DNA of 64,000 bases from Arenibacter sp. 6A1 (GCF_012272855.1 NZ_JAAXCQ010000006.1:186001-250000); one strand, 5' to 3'; shown: positions 43,801 through 53,032, counted from the first letter of the stretch. Numbers and translations: made by a program. Notes: a model not told the origin generated them from the letters alone.

Positions 43801-46570
43801 CGTCTGCTCTTAGATAACGTAGTTGTAACTGATCTCCTTCATCCCTAGGTCCTGTTATATGTGATAACGTTATTGTAGTAGATGAATTTGGAGGGATTAG
43901 AAGGGCATCGGTGCTAGCCAGTATCAAATTGTCTATACTATTAAAAAGTTGAATTTTTACCTTTACATAAGAGTTTTTACTGTTAAAAACAGCCGTTTCG
44001 ATCTCCAGAGATTCTTCTAAGTTCATCGAACAATCAAACGCATAGAAGATGCCCTGATCTACTTCAGTGCCATAGGTTAGGGAAACGACTTCCAAACCAC
44101 CGTCATTTTGACCGTCCCCGTTATCAACATCCTTGGTCACGGGATTTATGGTTACATCCCCAATGCGGTCCCATCCCGGTTCGCTACCGGTTTGGTTGAA
44201 ACAGGAAGTGACCTGAGGTTGGCCAATAGTTATGTCATCAATATGGAAATTTCTGGAGGCATTTGTACTACCATCGGAAGTGGCTTTAAAGGCAATTCTG
44301 GTACCAGCCTTTCTGTAAGGGTTTAGGTCAATACTTTCCGAAGAATATCTTTGATAATCGGCGGTAGAAGGTAGTGTATAATCTAACTGGGTCCACTGGG
44401 TGGTGGTTACATCGCCGGTAAAAGCTGTTGTTATCCAAAGGGTCATCTCATTAGCATTAACAGTACCATATCTAAAGGCAGACAGGAAAGAGAGTTCTAT
44501 ATCATCGGTGGTTTCCATATCTAGAGAAGGAGAAATCAACCAGTTTTCCGTTGTACTACCATAATCCTTATTACTGACAATCCTAGCGTATTTTCCATTG
44601 ACATCACTTCTATATTCCCATTTACTAGCCCCTCCAGCAACCTGTACGGAGGTCCATTGGCCCAAACTCCCTGCTTCAAAATCTTGTGAATGGGGGAGGC
44701 TAAGAAGTTCAATTATTTTAATGGAATCTATTCGCCAATTTCTAGAAGCGTTATTAGTACCATTGGCCATAGCTTTAAAAGCAATCGTGATTTGTCGGTT
44801 TTTATAGCTGGTCAGATCCAAGGTGATAGTACTGCTGGGAACTTCCCAAGAGGATGCTGGAGAAGGTAGTACAAAAGGTAACTGCGTCCAATTGGCGCTT
44901 GCAAGGTCCCCATTATAATCGGTAGAAACCAATACCTGTAGCTCGTTGGCGCTATTGGTACCATACCTATGTAGAAGGTCGAAGGACATTTGAATATTGT
45001 TCGTCGTCGTCAGATTTATTTTTGGGGATAATAGCCAATCTTCATTGGTTTCCTTATTGCCTTTGAATTCTGCAAAACCATTACTATTGTAAATTTGATG
45101 TGACCAATCGCTATTGCCCGAAACACTTACTGGAATCCAAGTGTCCAATCCATTTTTGAAATCCTGTTGCAATGGAATGCTAATAATTGTAGGTTCTGTA
45201 CTTGCGACTATCCAAGATGGTCCTACGTCATTAATGTTGAGCGGATCTACAGCAGGTCCTTTTTCAGTAGCACTATATATGGTATATCCGTTTTTAGAAA
45301 CTGGAGTTAAATTTGGATCAATAGCCGAGATGCCATTGGGTATAGGGGTAATACCAATATTCTGATATACCTTATTGGAGGCATAGGTTACGGTGGGTGT
45401 TCCGCCAAAAAACCCTATCTGTTCTTTATTGGAATTTTCATAAATGTAATTTCCCTTAATGGTAATATTGGAGGGTATAATATTTTTTGTGTTGCCCTGG
45501 CTGTCGGTTTCCCCATAATTGGTTCCTAAAGCTAAAGCATTATAATTTTTATTGGTTTGATAAATAATATTATCGGTAATGGTAATATTGTTGACTCGCT
45601 CGTGCAAAGAAGAATCAAGATTTCCCGAACCAGCAGTAAGACTAATAGCACCACCATCGGTTTCTTTTGGTTTTGTTTGATGAAAGTAATTGTTCAGAAT
45701 TTGATGATCTTCACCCCAAATGCGAAGGTCAACCCCATAGGGCAATGAACTGTCCGTATTTAAAAAGTAATTATCCTGAATCGTATTGTTACTATAATGT
45801 CGACAGGTAACACTACCATGACAATTTAAAAAGGTATTGCCTTCTATTATATTGTAGCTGCTTTTAAGGGAGATAATTTCGTCCTCCCCATTATATTCAT
45901 AAAACAAATTACCGCGAATAATATTAGATCCCTTGAGGTTCTGTGGTCTTAATCCGGAACCAAAACGAATGGCCGATGAGCCGTTTCCAACTCCTTGATC
46001 TGACTTGAAAAAACAGTTTTCAATAAGATTAAAGGTGCCTGTACTGCCATCTGGAATATTACCATAAACTTTAATGCCGTCGTTTTCAGGACCTTTCGAT
46101 TCTAGCCAACACGCACGTACGATACAATTTTTGGCTTCAGCCGTTCTAAAATAAATATACCGATGCTTTGAAACGCTTCCATTACTGATATTAATCATTC
46201 TGACATCTTCTATGGTATTGTTTCCTTTTTTTATTAAGATAACCGTATCCTCATTCGAAGCATTGATGGAACTACCATTGAAATCGAACCCGACTAATTT
46301 TACATAACTAGCGTTTAACACTATTCCTGCCGAACCGGTAAATATTGCTTTACCGGGATTTAAAGCTTTTATGGTAATAGGATTATCAGCAGTTCCCGAT
46401 TGGGAAATATTTAAAATAAAATCGTCAGAATAGGTTCCGTTTTCCAATTCAATGACATCACCGGGTTGGGATGCTGAAATCAGGTTTTGTAATAGATTGA
46501 TGTTGTTTACAGTTTGACCGTAACTATTGTAAAATAAGAGTAGAAGTAGTAGGTTTATATAGTTTTTCAT
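40832..46570 (-). CDS. Secreted bimodular polysaccharide lyase, PL6 plus PL8
   Basis: A 1912-residue exported protein with signal ending NSYGQ. Residues ~19-455 are a PL6 beta-helix. Glu229, Glu231, Lys236 and Arg257 reproduce the spacing of chondroitinase B calcium ligands and catalytic Lys/Arg (7 and 21 residues). Two jelly-roll modules (~465-620, ~624-785) and a third beta module (~786-945) follow. Residues ~965-1735 are a PL8 lyase: YNTDWMYNMGEQM near 1128, His1189 and Tyr1196 with the 7-residue spacing of chondroitinase ABC, Arg1249 in AGRKPF, and a likely catalytic Glu1340. An Ig-like BIG2 domain (~1741-1822) precedes a type IX secretion sorting tail (YYPNPTTYTLTVQL to the end). The substrate is probably a uronic-acid-rich glycan such as chondroitin or dermatan sulfate. 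No SusC/D pair is adjacent. Confidence 0.88.
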   Translation of the reverse strand: MKNYINLLLLLLFYNSYGQTVNNINLLQNLISASQPGDVIELENGTYSDDFILNISQSGTADNPITIKALNPGKAIFTGSAGIVLNASYVKLVGFDFNGSSINASNEDTVILIKKGNNTIEDVRMINISNGSVSKHRYIYFRTAEAKNCIVRACWLESKGPENDGIKVYGNIPDGSTGTFNLIENCFFKSDQGVGNGSSAIRFGSGLRPQNLKGSNIIRGNLFYEYNGEDEIISLKSSYNIIEGNTFLNCHGSVTCRHYSNNTIQDNYFLNTDSSLPYGVDLRIWGEDHQILNNYFHQTKPKETDGGAISLTAGSGNLDSSLHERVNNITITDNIIYQTNKNYNALALGTNYGETDSQGNTKNIIPSNITIKGNYIYENSNKEQIGFFGGTPTVTYASNKVYQNIGITPIPNGISAIDPNLTPVSKNGYTIYSATEKGPAVDPLNINDVGPSWIVASTEPTIISIPLQQDFKNGLDTWIPVSVSGNSDWSHQIYNSNGFAEFKGNKETNEDWLLSPKINLTTTNNIQMSFDLLHRYGTNSANELQVLVSTDYNGDLASANWTQLPFVLPSPASSWEVPSSTITLDLTSYKNRQITIAFKAMANGTNNASRNWRIDSIKIIELLSLPHSQDFEAGSLGQWTSVQVAGGASKWEYRSDVNGKYARIVSNKDYGSTTENWLISPSLDMETTDDIELSFLSAFRYGTVNANEMTLWITTAFTGDVTTTQWTQLDYTLPSTADYQRYSSESIDLNPYRKAGTRIAFKATSDGSTNASRNFHIDDITIGQPQVTSCFNQTGSEPGWDRIGDVTINPVTKDVDNGDGQNDGGLEVVSLTYGTEVDQGIFYAFDCSMNLEESLEIETAVFNSKNSYVKVKIQLFNSIDNLILASTDALLIPPNSSTTITLSHITGPRDEGDQLQLRYLRADDGNPVRRFSIDWATINGVFLNREVVPPALDPECAQGANVTPDIPLSAVTAQEGTAAEQVYNTLSDTYLGSIPSGQFQKQMKQALIDYDNLNITTDAYVVNGNNTSFKEAGPIVLAFARYLKFIDSNDTDIAEKASNVVALVSQQFCRGTILLDKNAYDFKYFSRPTMYLKDHLPDSIKDQFAYVLDAQTRNFKGFWGDFQKGQGYNTDWMYNMGEQMILYGIFRYPDNDEEKVRYMKGGKRFMERFLTYSDGTEDGVKPDGTGFHHWTAYDGYMYALTAAINIIEAFNDTSFQIEEEYYLVLRNAIYAQKMFSNDTQTRALSMAGRKPFLRKVTTGKEQISKLAISGGKIMGLATADPLLAGYHNRVWGSKPAFNYVNSTPFEEGFIQFNHGHFGVYRKDNWVAVMNGFSNYMWGSELYPTNNRYGRYQSYGTLEIIYPKGTALGENGFDADTWNWNYNPGATTIVLPWDKLHGERSRIDELQHKRFVGALALKNKGKEVGALEKNYGTYGIFTMDFQEMENQGFGTTFGPNSHNASFTFKKSNFAFDDFIVCLGSGISNNDNTHSTVTTLYQRLANTQSGATVNSSFFNTGDNSFSGTQDNWVISDYNTGFYVVSGSGELKIRKGNQQTPNENQTDPSAYHNNAIDTYTLGFIDHGTNPANAAYEYVIRPNATASDMQVIARKKPYMVLEKSSDRHVVKHHESAVWGYSLFQPSTALNHENGLIKGNDAPCLVMYQELDSEHILLAITDPDLGFESRSNQPALIKNIVLTLHGAWTLDKPSSEVSQLNITDSTTTYQFTVKNAMPVEVTLLKSKKVKKVHITPHSNRQIAVGETYDFNGFATPNNAANVNLVWSSNKKSVATVDQEGVTTAVAVGKATITLKDEGTGASDSVNVVVTSKNDQNSTPSTKRKSGIVYYPNPTTYTLTVQLNKKINSYTIYDYGNQVKLSESDLNSQEIEIIVEELMEGFYILNIWDEYGKKYSEQFIKE

Positions 46571-46819
46571 AATAGGTTGGTTTAATCTTTTAAATTTTCT
46601 GCTAATACAATTTCTTGTTGGTAGGCTTTGTGGTAGGATGGAAGATAAGCCTTTTGTAGGCCGACCGAAATAGTGGCTTATTCAAGCTTTTAATTGGGAA
46701 AAGAGCTTTAACTATTGTTAAGAAACAGGGTCGTAGATCAGTATTAAGATAAATGATAGGATGAAGTTTTTCATGGTGTTCTAATATTATGGTTAGCATT
46801 GTTTTACACTTTTTTTGGA

Positions 46820-46827
46820 CAAACCTA
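46820..46827 (-). promoter_or_regulatory. Candidate lyase promoter -7 box
   Basis: TAGGTTTG on the minus strand is a perfect TAnnTTTG element, about 250 bases before the lyase start. No clear -33 partner is seen. Confidence 0.3.
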
Positions 46828-46990
46828 TTTGATTATAAAATTCCTGTTTTTTTTATAAATAAAGGGGGGGTATGGGGTGTTAAAAGAGGGGGATGTTGTT
46901 CTATTTCAGGTAGTTTTTAAAAAATAAATGGCAGAAGCGTTGTTTGTTTTACAAGTGACACTGCCCAGAAGATATTTTAAGAATACAAAC

Positions 46991-46998
46991 TATATTTG
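46991..46998 (+). promoter_or_regulatory. Candidate promoter -7 box for the LTA-synthase-like gene
   Basis: TATATTTG is a perfect TAnnTTTG element about 110 bases before the ATG; a good -33 element is not seen. Confidence 0.35.
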
Positions 46999-47110
46999 TC
47001 AGATTAGATATCCTTAGGGCTTTAATGCTTTATAGCAATTATTTATATTGTAAATTTCAATCGAAAAATTAGCAGGCCTTACTGTATTAAGTCAATAATT
47101 TAAAGTTCCC

Positions 47111-49144
47111 ATGACCCTACATAATTTAAAATCTACCCTCTTAAAAGCTGTTCAATCCTTTAGTGTTTATGCTCTTATTGCGTTGTTTTATTTAGGGGTG
47201 GTTAGCGCACTAGAACTCCTTTTGTATAAGCTAAGTCATTTTTTGCCGGAGGGGTACTTGAGCCTGTTGAGCGCTAGTTTAATTATTGATAGTGTATTTT
47301 GGTTGCAATGGATTTTTATCCCCGGTCTTATTTTTATATTGATGTATGTGCTGCATCAAAAAGTAGCCAGGATCTTGATGGGTACGGTAATAGTATTGTT
47401 TTTCGCCATCCACATAGGGCTGATAAGTTACTATAATACATCTCTTGTTTTGCTTGGAGCCGACCTCTTTGGGTATTCTATGGAAGACATTGAACAGACA
47501 GTAGGAGCTTCTGGAGGGGTGTCTTTAACTTCTGTATTGGGCTTATTAGTAATCCTAGGCCCGCTGGTGTGGGGACTTTATTTTATTCCTAGAAAATGGA
47601 AGGCTCATAACGCCATTGCTATTGCTTTACCTGTACTTTCCGCCCTGGTATATGTTACCGGAATTTTTAAAGTAGCAGCGAATCCTAGATTAAGCTCCGA
47701 TTTTGCCAATAACTTGGTGACGAATAAATCTGAACATTTTTATAATGAAGCGTCATCATATTTTTTTGATAATGGTTATGAGGTCGATATTTATGCCGAT
47801 GACTATTTAGGAGGTTTTGAAGATTCGCATTTGGCCGGCTTAAAAACGATAGATTACACAAATGAAGCCTATCCTTTTTTACATTCTAGACCCCAAGACG
47901 ATGTGCTTACGCCCTTTTTTAAACCAACTGCAAAAGCTCCTAACATTGTTTTTATGGTAGTAGAAGGCTTGGGTAGGGCCTTTACAAATGAAGGGGCCTA
48001 TTTGGGGAATTTTACCCCCTTTTTAGATTCTTTGTCACAAAAAAGTCTCTATTGGAAGAATTTCTTAAGTAACGGAGGAAGAACCTTTGCGGTTTTACCC
48101 TCTTTAGTAGGGTCACTTCCCTTTGCCGAGAACGGGTTTTTAGAGCTTAGGGATAAGATGCCTAAAGAGGCCTCCTTATTGAGCATCTTAAAAAACCATG
48201 GGTATGAAACCGCTTTCTATTATGGCGGAGATGCTAGTTTTGATGGAATGAAAGGCTACCTTATAAAAAACGGGATAGATCATATCTATGACGAAGGGAC
48301 ATTTCCTAACACCTATAAAAAACTGCCTGCAAACAATAATTTCAGTTGGGGGTATAGTGATGGGGAATTATACCGCTATTATTTAAACAATCAGAAAGAA
48401 GATACTATAGGAAAGCCCCAGCTCAATATATTACTGACCGTTACTACACACAGTCCGTTTTTATTGAACAATATGCAGTTCTATAAAAAGAAATTTGAAG
48501 AACGCTTGGATGTATTAGGATTCAATAAAGAAAAAAAGCAGCAATACGGCGTTTATGCAAAGCAGTATGCTACTATACTTTATGCAGACGATGCTATAAG
48601 GAATTTTATGGATGCCTATAAAAAACGGGACGATTATGAAAATACTATTTTCCTAATTACCGGTGACCACCGTATTCCGGAGATTCCTATGAGTACCAAA
48701 ATAGACCGCTATCATGTACCTTTACTGATCTATTCCCCTATGTTAGAACGAACTGCAGAAATAGCCTCGGTTTCCAGTCATTTTGATATCGCACCGAGCC
48801 TGTTAAATTATTTAGATAATAATCACCGTCTACAACTTCCTAGTCAGGTGAGTTTTATGGGTAGTGGTTTAGATACCATCCGAGATTTTAGAAATATACA
48901 TCAAACCCCCTTAATGCAGACAAAAACCGATTTGGTCGATTTTGTAATGGGGAACTACCATCTGAATGGAAACAACTTATTTGAGCTGGATGAGAATATG
49001 GGGGAGGTTTTAGTTGAAAATCCTGCAAAAAAGAAGGAGTTACAAGCAGCCTTTGAGGCCTTTAAAAGGCGTAACCGAAAAATCATAGAAAGAGCACCTT
49101 TAGTGCCCGATTCTATTTATAAAAAGTACAACGCCAATTATTAA
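47111..49144 (+). CDS. LTA synthase-like membrane sulfatase-fold protein
   Basis: A 677-residue protein with about five N-terminal membrane helices (to ~200) and an extracytoplasmic alkaline-phosphatase/sulfatase domain. PNIVFMVVEGLGRAF supplies the first metal-binding acid, SNGGRTFAVLPSL carries the threonine nucleophile expected for lipoteichoic-acid-synthase-like phosphoglycerol transferases, and LITGDHRIPE supplies later ligands. As Bacteroidota lack lipoteichoic acid, it may transfer phosphoglycerol or phosphoethanolamine to a periplasmic glycan. Its stop codon shares the palindrome TTAA with that of the convergent exopolysaccharide-cluster gene. Confidence 0.85.
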   Translation: MTLHNLKSTLLKAVQSFSVYALIALFYLGVVSALELLLYKLSHFLPEGYLSLLSASLIIDSVFWLQWIFIPGLIFILMYVLHQKVARILMGTVIVLFFAIHIGLISYYNTSLVLLGADLFGYSMEDIEQTVGASGGVSLTSVLGLLVILGPLVWGLYFIPRKWKAHNAIAIALPVLSALVYVTGIFKVAANPRLSSDFANNLVTNKSEHFYNEASSYFFDNGYEVDIYADDYLGGFEDSHLAGLKTIDYTNEAYPFLHSRPQDDVLTPFFKPTAKAPNIVFMVVEGLGRAFTNEGAYLGNFTPFLDSLSQKSLYWKNFLSNGGRTFAVLPSLVGSLPFAENGFLELRDKMPKEASLLSILKNHGYETAFYYGGDASFDGMKGYLIKNGIDHIYDEGTFPNTYKKLPANNNFSWGYSDGELYRYYLNNQKEDTIGKPQLNILLTVTTHSPFLLNNMQFYKKKFEERLDVLGFNKEKKQQYGVYAKQYATILYADDAIRNFMDAYKKRDDYENTIFLITGDHRIPEIPMSTKIDRYHVPLLIYSPMLERTAEIASVSSHFDIAPSLLNYLDNNHRLQLPSQVSFMGSGLDTIRDFRNIHQTPLMQTKTDLVDFVMGNYHLNGNNLFELDENMGEVLVENPAKKKELQAAFEAFKRRNRKIIERAPLVPDSIYKKYNANY

Positions 49145-50304
49145 TTCTTTTTAGCGAATTCCATTTCGTTTTCCAAAATCTCGGTAACCATTGGTTTGTA
49201 AAAATTCCAAAAGAAACTACCGCGTTCCAAAGGGTCCCGATCATCAAAGAAAAATCCTTTAAAAAATCCGACCCCTTTAAAATAAGAGCTGTTTAAGTTA
49301 ATGGGATTATCGCTAAAGTCGCCCGAAAAGTAGAAAAAACGATAGTCGTCTCCTAAATGTCGGGTAACTGCTGGAAAGGTTTCCGGAATATTATAGGCAG
49401 CCAATTCTTTTTTTCCTTCGGGTAATAGGCTTATTTGAAAAGAGGCATCCACAGTATTCACTTCTAAATTAGGCACCATAACGTCGAACCAAAAGGGGTA
49501 CTTTGTTTTTTCGGGCAAATGCCAATTTGCTTGTCCCTGGGGAGTAGCGTGTATGTAGGGTAATGCATTCTCTACATGTCTTCCCTCTTCTAAAACAACT
49601 ACTTGATCGCTATCATTAACAAAAACCAGGCCGGCACGGGTAAAGGGCCATTCTCCGTTATGGGATTTTTTGTAATTAGCAATTAACCAGCTAGGGATTT
49701 CTAAGTTTATACTAGGGTCCAGATTATTAAAGTACCTGCCTGTCCAACCAGTCCATTGTAATTGGAACAATTTTTCGAACTTCCTGCGGTTTTCGTTACG
49801 GGTAGGGGAGCCTATGGTATTAAATTCGGTGATTATGAGTTTATGACGTTCTTTCATAGCCTCTAAAAAACTAAGGTCCTCATCACTTAACCCTCCATAA
49901 AGCATCCCGGAACGGGCACTGATTTCTCCTTCCTTATACCATTCATTATTATATATTCCATAAGTATCCGTAAAATAAGCCAAATCGGCATCGGCGCTCA
50001 ATTTTTTTAATTGTGCCTTTGAAAAACGCTCTAGCCCCTTTAGCTGAAACTCTTCATTTTTTAAGGGAAAAAATCCAAAATAGTCTTTGTTTATCTTATA
50101 GGGTTTATCGGTGGTTTTAGTATATCGGTTATTGTTTAAAACCCAATTTAAAGATATGTGCTCTTGTCCTTTGGAGGTTAAAACGGTTTTGTCTACAACG
50201 GCTATCACCAACTTTTTTTTAGGCGTAACTAGCCAACCTACCCACATGGCGATGGGAGTTACAATAACTAGAATAAGTAATATACTTAAGATTTTTTTTG
50301 CCAT
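49141..50304 (-). CDS. Membrane-anchored protein of unknown function in glycan cluster
   Basis: A 387-residue protein with one N-terminal membrane helix (ILSILLILVIVTPIAMWVGW) and a large extracytoplasmic domain. Conserved-looking aromatic and acidic patches include ADLAYFTDTYGIYNNEWY, HKLIITEFNTIGSPTRNENR, LQWTGWTGRYFNNLD and FFYFSGDFSDN. I do not recognise the family. Six bases separate it from the upstream YaiO-like gene, so it is the last gene of the glycosyltransferase operon. A role in processing or modifying the exported polysaccharide is the simplest inference. The pattern of acidic residues at strand ends would suit a hydrolase, but no catalytic residue can be assigned. Confidence 0.7.
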   Translation of the reverse strand: MAKKILSILLILVIVTPIAMWVGWLVTPKKKLVIAVVDKTVLTSKGQEHISLNWVLNNNRYTKTTDKPYKINKDYFGFFPLKNEEFQLKGLERFSKAQLKKLSADADLAYFTDTYGIYNNEWYKEGEISARSGMLYGGLSDEDLSFLEAMKERHKLIITEFNTIGSPTRNENRRKFEKLFQLQWTGWTGRYFNNLDPSINLEIPSWLIANYKKSHNGEWPFTRAGLVFVNDSDQVVVLEEGRHVENALPYIHATPQGQANWHLPEKTKYPFWFDVMVPNLEVNTVDASFQISLLPEGKKELAAYNIPETFPAVTRHLGDDYRFFYFSGDFSDNPINLNSSYFKGVGFFKGFFFDDRDPLERGSFFWNFYKPMVTEILENEMEFAKKN

Positions 50305-50309
50305 AATTT

Positions 50310-51569
50310 TTAAAATCGCTTACTATATCCAATGCTTAGAGATAGTTGGTTGCCTCTGGTTTCTGGAGCGTATTCCTGGTTTTCTAAAGAAGCCTGAAAA
50401 CTAAATACATTAGTGTCCCAAAGCAGTTTTCGGTAGCCTAAGGCCATATTGATAGATTTCAGTTTATAAATATTCTCCGGATCAAAGGAAACACTGTTGG
50501 CGTTATCGTCTGGTGAAATCCCTGTGCCTATTTTAAAGCTAAGGTAGTCGTCTGCCCCCCCTAAATAATAGCGGGTTGTGAAGGAATAGGAGTGTGAAAT
50601 AGCATTGGGAGAAGGTGTTAGGTAGGTTCTTAAATTAAACCAATAACTTTTATAATATTTACCGACTCCAACCGTATAGATCCAAGTACTTCCCGAAAAG
50701 GCTAAAAAACGAAACCCTGCGTCAGCTTCAAAGGCAGCAGGAAGATTGGCATACAAGGAGAAGCCAGCTCGGTAGCGAGGAAAAATACCCTTGTTCTCAG
50801 AAATCCCACCACTGACATAAGCATAAAACAGATCTGATATTCTCGGGTATGCATCCACCTCAAATTGTGCGCCGTTAGTCGTAAATCTATTGGCATAATT
50901 GAAACGGGCAGCCACAGAACCGAGTTTGGTCTGCCTGCCATAATTGATACTGGCCATATGCCATGGATCATCAAATCGCTTATCGAAATAAATGAAATCA
51001 TAGCTAAGACCAAAACTGTTTTTGGCAGCGGAACTATTCACACTGCCCAATAAACTTCGGGCCTCGGTGAATTTAGGGTTGACTTTAAGTAATTGGTCTA
51101 TGACGCCTCGAGATTCATCAAAACGTTTTAAATCTTTTAAAACTTTAGCCTTTAAAAGCCCTAGTTTCTCGGATTTTGGATGTTTTTCTAAGCCCGTGTT
51201 TACAATGGATAAGCTTTTCCGGGAATCGGAATTCCAATATTCAAGGTTAGCATAAGCAAGGGAGGCGTCTTCATGACCAGGTTCTTTTTGTAAAATTTCC
51301 TCAAAAACCATTCGTGCCTTAGGAAGGCTATCGCTAAAGGTGTACAGTCTGCCTAAAAAGACACTGACTTCTAAATAATCCGGACTTTTAGCCAAGGCTT
51401 GTTTTAGTAAGGCGATGGCTTTTCCATAATTGTCTTCATCAAAAGCAGCTGTCCTGGCTTTGGTGTACAATTCATCAGTAGATAGTTCCGTTTGTGCAGT
51501 CAACATTAGAGAATTGAAGACAAATAGAAAAGGTAAAAGAATTTTAAGTTTTAAATGTTGTTTTAGCAT
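50310..51569 (-). CDS. TPR-containing YaiO-family outer-membrane barrel
   Basis: A 419-residue exported protein; the ATG at 51569 gives signal LPFLFVFNSLMLTAQ. Residues ~25-165 carry tetratricopeptide repeats (YGKAIALLKQALAKSPDYLE, ARMVFEEILQKEPGHEDASL, SLSIVNTGLEKHPKSEKLGL). Residues ~180-419 are a beta-barrel of the YaiO family, with alternating aromatic strands and terminal IGYSKRF. TPR-plus-barrel proteins such as PgaA serve as export pores for polysaccharides made by a GT2 synthase. The gene follows the GT2 gene by about 30 bases, fitting that role. Confidence 0.85.
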   Translation of the reverse strand: MLKQHLKLKILLPFLFVFNSLMLTAQTELSTDELYTKARTAAFDEDNYGKAIALLKQALAKSPDYLEVSVFLGRLYTFSDSLPKARMVFEEILQKEPGHEDASLAYANLEYWNSDSRKSLSIVNTGLEKHPKSEKLGLLKAKVLKDLKRFDESRGVIDQLLKVNPKFTEARSLLGSVNSSAAKNSFGLSYDFIYFDKRFDDPWHMASINYGRQTKLGSVAARFNYANRFTTNGAQFEVDAYPRISDLFYAYVSGGISENKGIFPRYRAGFSLYANLPAAFEADAGFRFLAFSGSTWIYTVGVGKYYKSYWFNLRTYLTPSPNAISHSYSFTTRYYLGGADDYLSFKIGTGISPDDNANSVSFDPENIYKLKSINMALGYRKLLWDTNVFSFQASLENQEYAPETRGNQLSLSIGYSKRF

Positions 51570-51598
51570 ATCTAAGAATAAAAATCGTTGAAATCGAA

Positions 51599-53032
51599 TT
51601 AAGGTTTTGTTTTTGTGGGATTGGATAATCCTGTACGGGTCATTTTTCCCCAAGTTGTTTTTCCTCGGATCAAATCTATATTTCCTTTCACAGCGGCCCA
51701 CATGACAAACGGATGATACAAAATAGGCTCTAATAAAGCAGTCCGTAGCAAGCGAATCATGTATTTTGGTTTTTTGTATTGTTGAAATGAAAATTCTTCA
51801 AAAAATAAAGCCGTAATAGAGAACAAAATAGAAAAGCTATAGATTACTCCGAAAAATATTAGGAAGACATACCAATTCAGCTGGCCAAAAATGACCATAA
51901 AAATTAAAAATAGGATGCCGAAAAATTCAATGATGGGAGCCAACCATTCAAAAAACATCCAATATGGGGTGCTAAGGAGTCCTAATACTCCATATTTGGG
52001 GTTAAAAATCATCTTTTTATGCAAGTCAAGGGTTTCTATGGTGCCACGGGTCCAGCGGTTTCGTTGCCTGTGTAAAACCTTCCAGCTTTGGGGGACTTCG
52101 GTCCAGCACAATGGATCGGGGACAAAACTTACGGTATAGGGGATTTTTTGTTCACGCATTAAGCGTCTCATACGGACAAGTAGCTCCATGTCTTCTCCTA
52201 CGGTGTTATGGTTATAGCCCCCAGCTTCAATAACTATTTTCTTGTCGAACATGCCGAAGGCACCCGATATTAGCAGCAAACCATCAACTCGAGACCACGC
52301 CATTCTCCCCATTAAGAAAGCTCGGAAGTATTCTAGAATTTGAGCACGAGCTATAAAAGTATCCGGCAGACGAACTTCAATGATTCTACCATCTTCGATA
52401 ATACATGAGTTGGCAACCCGTATAATTCCGCCCGAAGCAATCACTTTTTTAGTGTTGTTTAGAAATGGTTTTACAAGCTTTAACAGAGCATCCCTTTCTA
52501 GAATACAATCGACATCGATACAACAAACAATATCATGATTACAACAGTTAATCCCCGTATTCAGTGCATCTGCCTTACCGCCATTTTCCTTGTCTATAAT
52601 TTTTAAATTTTTGTAGGCTTTGTTTCGTGAAGAATAAACACCTCTAACCTTTTGAGTAGAAACGTGATTAAAATAGATCATGTCATCCAAGAAGAGGTCA
52701 AATGTGCTAACCAATGCCCGTAAGGTATTATCTGAACTCCCATCATTGATAATTACTATTTCAAAGGAAGGGTAGTCAAGTGTGAGCAAGGATTTTACGT
52801 TTTCAATAACATTGGCCTCCTCATTATAAGCGGGTGCAAGTACAGAAATTTTGGGAAGATGGGAAGATTGCAACAAGGCAACTTCATCCTTAAAATTATG
52901 CTTACGCTTATAATCTCTAAGTTCAAATAAAGAAAATATGGCCAAAAAAACATAACCGGTAAGGATAATTAATCCATAGGCCAAAAATAGCAAACTTGCG
53001 ATGTCAATAATTTCGAAAAAATTAATATTCAA
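51599..53032 (-). CDS. Membrane glycosyltransferase family 2, polysaccharide synthase-like
   Basis: A 477-residue processive-type GT2. Two N-terminal helices (~10-40) precede the catalytic domain with SVLAPAYNEEANV, INDGSSDNT, the DVDC metal motif, GED acid-base motif and the product-channel RQRNRWTRG (QxxRW type). Three or four further helices follow. This matches the cellulose/hyaluronan/poly-N-acetylglucosamine synthase group. Substrate cannot be told from sequence. The neighbouring YaiO-like export barrel and upstream phosphorelay indicate regulated synthesis of an extracellular glycan. Confidence 0.9.
   Translation of the reverse strand: MNINFFEIIDIASLLFLAYGLIILTGYVFLAIFSLFELRDYKRKHNFKDEVALLQSSHLPKISVLAPAYNEEANVIENVKSLLTLDYPSFEIVIINDGSSDNTLRALVSTFDLFLDDMIYFNHVSTQKVRGVYSSRNKAYKNLKIIDKENGGKADALNTGINCCNHDIVCCIDVDCILERDALLKLVKPFLNNTKKVIASGGIIRVANSCIIEDGRIIEVRLPDTFIARAQILEYFRAFLMGRMAWSRVDGLLLISGAFGMFDKKIVIEAGGYNHNTVGEDMELLVRMRRLMREQKIPYTVSFVPDPLCWTEVPQSWKVLHRQRNRWTRGTIETLDLHKKMIFNPKYGVLGLLSTPYWMFFEWLAPIIEFFGILFLIFMVIFGQLNWYVFLIFFGVIYSFSILFSITALFFEEFSFQQYKKPKYMIRLLRTALLEPILYHPFVMWAAVKGNIDLIRGKTTWGKMTRTGLSNPTKTKP

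Larger units (their letters stand above)
46571..47110. other. Divergent promoter region between lyase and LTA-synthase-like gene
   Basis: No gene is credible in these 540 bases. Candidate -7 boxes are CAAACCTA at 46820-46827 (minus-strand TAGGTTTG, toward the lyase) and TATATTTG at 46991-46998 (toward the + strand gene). A run of seven G lies at 46864-46870. Confidence 0.5.

Noticed and set aside
46602-46799. Minus-strand open frame of 65 codons upstream of the lyase
   Set aside because: No homology pattern; it lies in what is expected to be the lyase promoter and leader.
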